A DNA stretch of 64,000 nucleotides from Nostoc sp. CMAA1605 (lineage in GTDB: Bacteria; Cyanobacteriota; Cyanobacteriia; Cyanobacteriales; Nostocaceae). Position 1 is the first letter of the stretch; each line of letters opens with the position of its first letter. The notes beneath the pieces were generated by a model. It was not told the DNA's origin. It saw nothing but the letters and a program-made list of their open reading frames with translations, and did not search any database. Below, piece by piece: positions 60,213-64,000 of this stretch. The position numbers and the translations under genes are program-made. The stretch covers positions 121,866 to 185,865 of the forward strand of contig NZ_PJIZ01000002.1 in NCBI RefSeq assembly GCF_021596505.1, in the 5' to 3' direction.

Positions 60213-60989
60213 TTAGGGTGTAGTTGTTGGTGTAGCACTTGGTGTTGGGGTTGCGGTAGCAGTTGGTGTTGGTGTCGGTTTAGTTGTGGGGGTTGCAGTT
60301 GGTTTAGTTGTGGGTGTCGGTTTAGTTGTGGGGGTTGCAGTTGGTTTTGATGTTGGTGTAGCCGTTGGTTTCGTGGTTGGGGTTGCAGTTGGTTTTGATG
60401 TTGGTGTAGCCGTTGGTTTCGTGGTTGGGGTTGCAGTTGGTTTTGATGTTGGTGTAGCCGTTGGTTTCGTGGTTGGGGTTGCAGTTGGGGTAGGTGTTGG
60501 CTTACTACCTGGCTGATTAATAATGTTTTTCGCTTCTTGATCTAACTTTTGGCGCAGTGCCAAATTAGCAATCCCAGTTTCCTGCAACTGATTTTTTTTC
60601 TGATATTCTTTGACTAACTCTTCTGTGCGGGAACTGTAAAATTGGTCACGAGGAAGAGGATTTTTAGGCTTCAGAACAGCGTTCAAATTCCCCTGTAGAA
60701 CCTGCATAATGGTGGCAGCAAAATCTTGGGTTTGTGGCCCTGCTATACCATCGACAGTTAGCTTATATCCTTTTTGGAATTCACTGATTGCTTTTTTGGT
60801 TTCCGCATCAGTGAGGGGGCCATTTGTGACTTTGACGTTGTAACCTAATCCCCGCAATACAGCACGAAATTCTTGGGGTGTATAGTTACGTTGGCGGGCG
60901 GCAAAGGTTGTATTTGAAATTACAACACTAGCAGTAATTAAACAAGCAGCACCGATAATCATGCTTGATTTTCCAAACCCACACCACAT
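60213..60989 (-). CDS. Secreted peptidoglycan-binding protein with Pro/Thr repeat tail
   Basis: 258 residues. A signal peptide covers about residues 1-31 (MIIGAACLITASVVISNTTFAA). A PG_binding_1 domain covers about 36-100 (FRAVLRGLGYNVKVTNGPLTDAETK and DGIAGPQTQDFAATI), followed by a helical segment. From residue 168 to the end the protein is a low-complexity repeat of TPTTKPTATPTSKPTA units, about 90 residues, probably extended and spanning the cell wall. The peptidoglycan-binding part anchors it to murein; the tail may be a linker for a lost or absent domain, since the protein ends in repeats. The repeat DNA is unstable in length. Confidence 0.85.
   Translation of the reverse strand: MWCGFGKSSMIIGAACLITASVVISNTTFAARQRNYTPQEFRAVLRGLGYNVKVTNGPLTDAETKKAISEFQKGYKLTVDGIAGPQTQDFAATIMQVLQGNLNAVLKPKNPLPRDQFYSSRTEELVKEYQKKNQLQETGIANLALRQKLDQEAKNIINQPGSKPTPTPTATPTTKPTATPTSKPTATPTTKPTATPTSKPTATPTTKPTATPTSKPTATPTTKPTPTTKPTATPTTKPTPTPTATATPTPSATPTTTP
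60337..60480 (-). repeat. Three tandem 48-bp repeats encoding the Thr/Pro tail
   Basis: Copies lie at 60337-60384, 60385-60432 and 60433-60480; each encodes a 16-residue KPTATPTSKPTATPTT-type unit on the minus strand. Partial copies extend from about 60230 to 60336. Confidence 0.9.
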
Positions 60990-61307
60990 ATTTCACACTC
61001 CTTAAGAAATTAAATGAGCATTATAAACGTTAGCAGAAAAATATTATATTTCTTTAGATTATTTTTTAATCATTCATAATTTCTGATCAACACAATTTAC
61101 ATTGACAAAATTAACCCGTCATGAAAAAACGGCAGCAGACAGTATTTAAAAGGCAAGAAAATACTGTCTTCTACCGTATAGGGATGAGTATTCTGTGTTT
61201 AATGAGAACTACTTATAGGAATGAACTCATAATAGATTCTCTATTGACTACCTTGATCATAGTTAAGTTAGAATCTTTGGTTATAGTGTATAATTTGCAA
61301 CTTAAAA
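60990..61307. other. AT-rich intergenic region
   Basis: 318 bp between divergent genes. A 69-codon plus-strand ORF at 61121-61330 overlaps the next gene, has no recognisable features and is not called. GACAGTATTTAAAAGGCAAGAAAATACTGTC (about 61137-61167) forms an inverted repeat GACAGTATTT / AAATACTGTC with a near-perfect 10-bp stem. Confidence 0.45.
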
Positions 61308-62750
61308 ATGTCCAGTCAAAAAACTTCTAAGAAGTCCAGCTTATATTTTGAAAGACTAATGGCAACTCTTGCCACTTTGAATCTCTGCTTAGTTCTGTTC
61401 GATTTGAGCTATGTACCTTGGCGAGCTTTCTATTTACAGAAAGTTCCCCAACTGACTAAAATTTATGATGTCATCAAAGGTATTGAACCACACCGAGAAA
61501 CCAAAGAATATTTAGATACGGTCAATGCACTAGAAGCACAAGTTACTCAAACAGGGTTAGTTTCACCAGCAGCTAAAGCTAAATTAGAGGAACTGAACCG
61601 CTTAAGTAGTGAAATGATTGATACTAACCCGTTTGCAGGTGCTAACAAGACGGGTAATTTAGAAAAAATCAAAAATCGTATCCGTGATCGCATCGGTAAA
61701 GACTCAGCCAAACAGTCCTTTGCCACCTTTTGGAGTCAACCATATTTAGCCCAAAATGGTTGGCAAAAAGAAATCACATTTTTTAACCAAAAAATCCGAC
61801 CATTAATTGCCACTAATTACTACCGTCAAATAGGTGAAAGTGGTGAATTTGTAGATATATTTTGGTTAGTAGATTTACCTTTTGTTTTAATATTTGGTCT
61901 AGAATTTATGACCAGAGTATTTTATATTAAACGTCGCCATCCTAGCTTTACATGGTTCAACGCAATTTTGTGGCGATGGTATGACATATTTCTCTTAATA
62001 CCCTTTTGGCGATGGCTAAGAATAATTCCGGTAATTATACGTTTAGACCAAGCAGAAATATTAGATATTCAACCATTAAATAAACAGTTACACCAAACGG
62101 TAGTTGCTAACTTTGCCGAAGAAATTACAGAAGTAGTAGTAATTCGAGTCATCAACCAGATGAAGCTTTCTATTGAGCAAGGCGAGATGGTTCGGTGGCT
62201 CTTACAGAAAGAAAATGTACGTCCATATATAGATATTAATGACATCAACGAAATTGAAGCGATCGCAGGGCTTTTAGTCCAAACAATTGTCTATCAAGTA
62301 TTACCCAAAATTCAGCCAGAACTCAACGCCATTTTAGTTCATAACATCGAAACTGTTATGCAACAAGTTCCTCTATCTCAGAACCTCAAAAATCTACCTG
62401 GAGTGGCAAAAATTCAAACTCAATTTAGCGAACAACTAGCAACTCAACTCACCACCAATCTTCACAAAGCAATAGTCAATGCAGTAGAAGATCCTGTTGG
62501 TGCAAAACTCACCAATAAACTTATAGAAAGTTTCAGCCAAGCGTTAGGTACAGAAATACAACAAAAACAAGTCATCAATCAAATCCAAAGCCTATTAGTA
62601 GACTTCCTAGAAGAAGTCAAACTCAACTATGTACAGCGTTTATCCCAAGAAGACATCGAACAAATCTTAGAACAAACTAGAAAAATCAAAACCCAACCAC
62701 CTATTCAGCCAGTAGTGAAACAGGGTACTCTGCCGGATACGAGGTATTAG
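61308..62750 (+). CDS. Membrane protein of unknown function
   Basis: 480 residues. Hydrophobic segments lie at about 18-38 (LATLNLCLVLFDLSYV), 183-203 (IFWLVDLPFVLIFGLEFMT) and 220-240 (WYDIFLLIPFWRWLRIIPVIIRL). The arrangement ending in WRWLRIIPVIIRLDQ resembles the voltage-sensor-like end of ion channels, but no pore motif is seen. The long C-terminal half (260-460) is helical and probably forms coiled coils. I believe this is a conserved cyanobacterial family without known function. Next genes (rimP-nusA) are separated by 270 bp of repeats and a leader. Confidence 0.72.
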   Translation: MSSQKTSKKSSLYFERLMATLATLNLCLVLFDLSYVPWRAFYLQKVPQLTKIYDVIKGIEPHRETKEYLDTVNALEAQVTQTGLVSPAAKAKLEELNRLSSEMIDTNPFAGANKTGNLEKIKNRIRDRIGKDSAKQSFATFWSQPYLAQNGWQKEITFFNQKIRPLIATNYYRQIGESGEFVDIFWLVDLPFVLIFGLEFMTRVFYIKRRHPSFTWFNAILWRWYDIFLLIPFWRWLRIIPVIIRLDQAEILDIQPLNKQLHQTVVANFAEEITEVVVIRVINQMKLSIEQGEMVRWLLQKENVRPYIDINDINEIEAIAGLLVQTIVYQVLPKIQPELNAILVHNIETVMQQVPLSQNLKNLPGVAKIQTQFSEQLATQLTTNLHKAIVNAVEDPVGAKLTNKLIESFSQALGTEIQQKQVINQIQSLLVDFLEEVKLNYVQRLSQEDIEQILEQTRKIKTQPPIQPVVKQGTLPDTRY

Positions 62751-62900
62751 GGACTGGGGAATCGGGAATCGGGAATCGGGAATGGAGACAAGGTAGATTT
62801 CTACTTCCATCCCAATACCCAATGCCCAATGCCCAATAACTAATGACTGTTGACTGTTGACTGTTGACTAATGACTAATGACTATTGACTATTGACTATT
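62750..62900. repeat. STRR tract
   Basis: GGGAATC units (about 62757-62780), CCCAATG/CCCAATA units (about 62812-62838) and TGACTGT/TGACTAA/TGACTAT heptamers (about 62839-62900), after the membrane protein gene. Confidence 0.85.
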
Positions 62901-62927
62901 AGAGAAATGCGCTACACTCAGATTAGA

Positions 62928-63020
62928 GGCGAACCAGTGTTGGTTCGCCACAATACTTCTTGGAAGATATCTCTATCGCAGGAAGTGGGTTGAAGCCCAC
63001 TTTTTTTATTGGTTGCACAC
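62928..63020 (+). promoter_or_regulatory. rimP: Leader of the rimP-nusA operon with hairpin and terminator-like structure
   Basis: A hairpin GGCGAACCA / TGGTTCGCC (62928-62949) is followed by AGTGGG-TTGAAG-CCCACT with seven Ts (62984-63007), ending 13 bp before the rimP ATG. This would be an intrinsic terminator inside the 5' UTR, that is, an attenuator. The role of the upstream hairpin as antiterminator partner is inference, since no direct alternative pairing could be shown by eye. Confidence 0.6.
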
Positions 63021-63482
63021 ATGGTTCATCCTCTAGTTCCACAAATTACAGATTTAGCCTTGCCAGTAGCAGAACAACTGGGATTGGAAATCGTTGGCAT
63101 AGTGTTTCACACTAACCAACGTCCACCAGTCTTGCGGGTAGATATCCGTAATCCTTTGCAAGATACTGGTTTAGATGATTGTGAGAAAATGAGCCGTGCG
63201 CTAGAAGCAGCCTTAGATGTAGCGGAGATTATTCCAGATGCTTATGTTTTAGAAGTTTCTAGCCCTGGCATTTCCAGGCAATTAGTGACTGACAGGGAAT
63301 TTATCTCATTTAAAGGTTTTCCTGTAATTGTCTCCACTTCTCCATCCTACGAGGGACAACAAGATTGGAACGGTCAACTAATCCGCCGCGATGAAACAAA
63401 AGTTTACTTAAATCAAAAAGGTCGTGTATTGGAAATTCCTCGCTCTCTAATTACCAGGGTACAGCTAGATGAGCAGCGATAA
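63021..63482 (+). CDS. rimP: Ribosome maturation factor RimP
   Basis: 153 residues from ATG 63021 ([20 protein letters not shown]); a TTG four codons upstream is less likely because it would overlap the terminator-like leader. The RimP fold is clear: [38 protein letters not shown] and [14 protein letters not shown], then [10 protein letters not shown]. RimP assists assembly of the 30S subunit. It is followed by nusA as in most bacteria, 179 bp downstream with repeat sequence in the gap. Confidence 0.95.
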   Translation: MVHPLVPQITDLALPVAEQLGLEIVGIVFHTNQRPPVLRVDIRNPLQDTGLDDCEKMSRALEAALDVAEIIPDAYVLEVSSPGISRQLVTDREFISFKGFPVIVSTSPSYEGQQDWNGQLIRRDETKVYLNQKGRVLEIPRSLITRVQLDEQR

Positions 63483-63483
63483 C

Positions 63484-63645
63484 TAGGGATCTGGGACTAG
63501 GTATTAGGGACTAGGGACTAGGGACTGTAGAGGTTCAAAGCCGCAAGCTAGGGCTAGAGTAAAACTTTGCTCTAATCCCAATTGTCTAATGCTTAATTTT
63601 TATTCTTTCCCAGTCTCCAGTACCCAATACTCAGTCCCCCACTAT
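63484..63645. repeat. STRR fragments between rimP and nusA
   Basis: TAGGGACTAGGGACTAGGGA (about 63508-63527) and CCAGTACCCAATACTCAGTCCCC (about 63615-63638). A Shine-Dalgarno AAAGGAG lies at about 63648-63654, before the nusA ATG. Confidence 0.75.
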
Positions 63646-63661
63646 ATAAAGGAGATTACTT

Positions 63662-64000
63662 ATGTCAATGGTTAGTTTACCAGGATTGAAAGATTTAATA
63701 GAAAGTATTAGTCGTGAGCGTAATTTACCCCGCCTAGCAGTACAATCAGCCATTAGAGAAGCACTTATTAAAGGTTATGAACGTTACCGCCGCGCGCAAA
63801 ATCTAGAACGTCGGCAGTTTGATGAAGATTATTTGATAACTTTGAAGTGGAACTAGATATTGATAGTGAAGGGTTTCGCGTCCTTTCCACAAAAACCATT
63901 GTGGAAGAAGTAAGTAATTCCGATCATCAAATATCCTTAGATGAAGTGCAGCAAGTAGCACCAGAAGCCCAGTTGGGAGACTCTGTAGTGTTGGATGTTA
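63662..64000 (+). CDS. nusA: Transcription elongation factor NusA (partial, with an apparent 1-base deletion)
   Basis: Starts MSMVSLPGLKDLIESISRER after a good Shine-Dalgarno and continues as NusA N-terminal domain to DEDY (codon 57, near 63832). In that frame a stop follows at 63854. Reading on in the frame shifted by one base gives DNFEVELDIDSEGFRVLSTK and further NusA sequence to the window end. Adding one T in the TTT run at 63832-63834 would restore a continuous DEDYFDNFEVEL reading as in other cyanobacterial NusA. The gene runs off the right edge. Since nusA is essential in the bacteria studied, a sequencing error is the most likely cause. Confidence 0.92.

Noticed and set aside
60286..60516. 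Plus-strand open frame of Val/Gly repeats
   Set aside because: It is the antisense of the Thr/Pro repeat tail of the peptidoglycan-binding protein.
61121..61330. Plus-strand open frame of 69 codons
   Set aside because: It overlaps the start of the well-supported membrane protein gene and shows no features.
1..64000. tRNA, rRNA and riboswitch genes
   Set aside because: No convincing cloverleaf, rRNA segment or known riboswitch core was seen by eye; a covariance-model search would be needed to exclude them.

Overview
The window looks like chromosomal DNA of a filamentous, heterocyst-type cyanobacterium (Nostoc/Anabaena group). The grounds are the very frequent GCGATCGC (HIP1) octamer, many tracts of tandem heptanucleotide repeats (STRRs) between genes, cyanobacterium-specific genes (CruP-like cyclase, helical carotenoid protein with its C-terminal-domain partner, DUF3288, DUF1802, NdbB-like NDH-2), and a phytochelatin synthase-like protein whose catalytic Cys/His/Asp spacing matches the Nostoc enzyme. 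No rRNA, tRNA or cas gene was recognised.

Layout. 1-6.2 kb: surface polysaccharide cluster on the minus strand (four glycosyltransferases, one cut by the window edge, plus a Wzm/Wzt-type ABC exporter pair). 6.7-11.2 kb: cruP, an SDR oxidoreductase, a secreted NTF2-like protein and murG. 11.3-13.2 kb: a two-gene minus-strand unit coding for a TIR domain fused to a copy of the ClpC N-terminal domain, followed by a DUF4351 protein. 13.4-20.4 kb: a CrtISO-like enzyme, an Mla-type lipid transport ATPase and MCE protein, a DUF3288 protein and clpC itself. 20.5-22.0 kb: a secreted protein gene broken by one frameshift. 22.65-24.32 kb: a CRISPR array of 23 repeats and 22 spacers without cas genes. 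24.4-31.8 kb: a desaturase, a three-gene ABC-2 type transporter and a two-gene osmoprotectant-type ABC transporter. 31.9-38.5 kb: Coq4-like protein, phytochelatin synthase, a two-gene AAA ATPase plus TOPRIM-like DUF4276 unit, and a gamma-glutamyltransferase gene split by a TnpB-only IS200/IS605-type element. 38.6-48.5 kb: mostly housekeeping or conserved genes (aldo/keto reductase, S1-domain protein, cysteine desulfurase, PLD-HhH lipoprotein, ChaB, S4 protein, NdbB-like dehydrogenase, HAD hydrolase). 48.6-54.2 kb: two coupled signalling kinases. 54.3-62.8 kb: small secreted or acidic proteins, HAD phosphatase, queG, the HCP/CTDH carotenoid pair, a Uma2-family nuclease, a peptidoglycan-binding protein and a membrane protein. 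63.0 kb to the end: rimP and the start of nusA, the latter with an apparent single-base deletion.

The most unusual items are (i) the TIR-ClpN fusion, whose C-terminal 140 residues are about three-quarters identical to the N-domain of the ClpC encoded 5 kb away, suggesting a TIR effector that copies the docking platform of the ClpC protease; (ii) the TnpB element in ggt, for which both ends, a bulged right-end hairpin, a TTCAT-type flank and the presumptive guide can be read, and whose removal rejoins ggt in frame; (iii) the ATGA-coupled AAA/TOPRIM pair, which resembles two-gene anti-phage systems; and (iv) STRR tracts that supply start or stop codons of several genes and that resemble part of one CRISPR spacer. 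The two apparent frameshifts (about 21.1 kb, and nusA at 63.83 kb) should be checked against reads before any biological reading, since nusA is essential.
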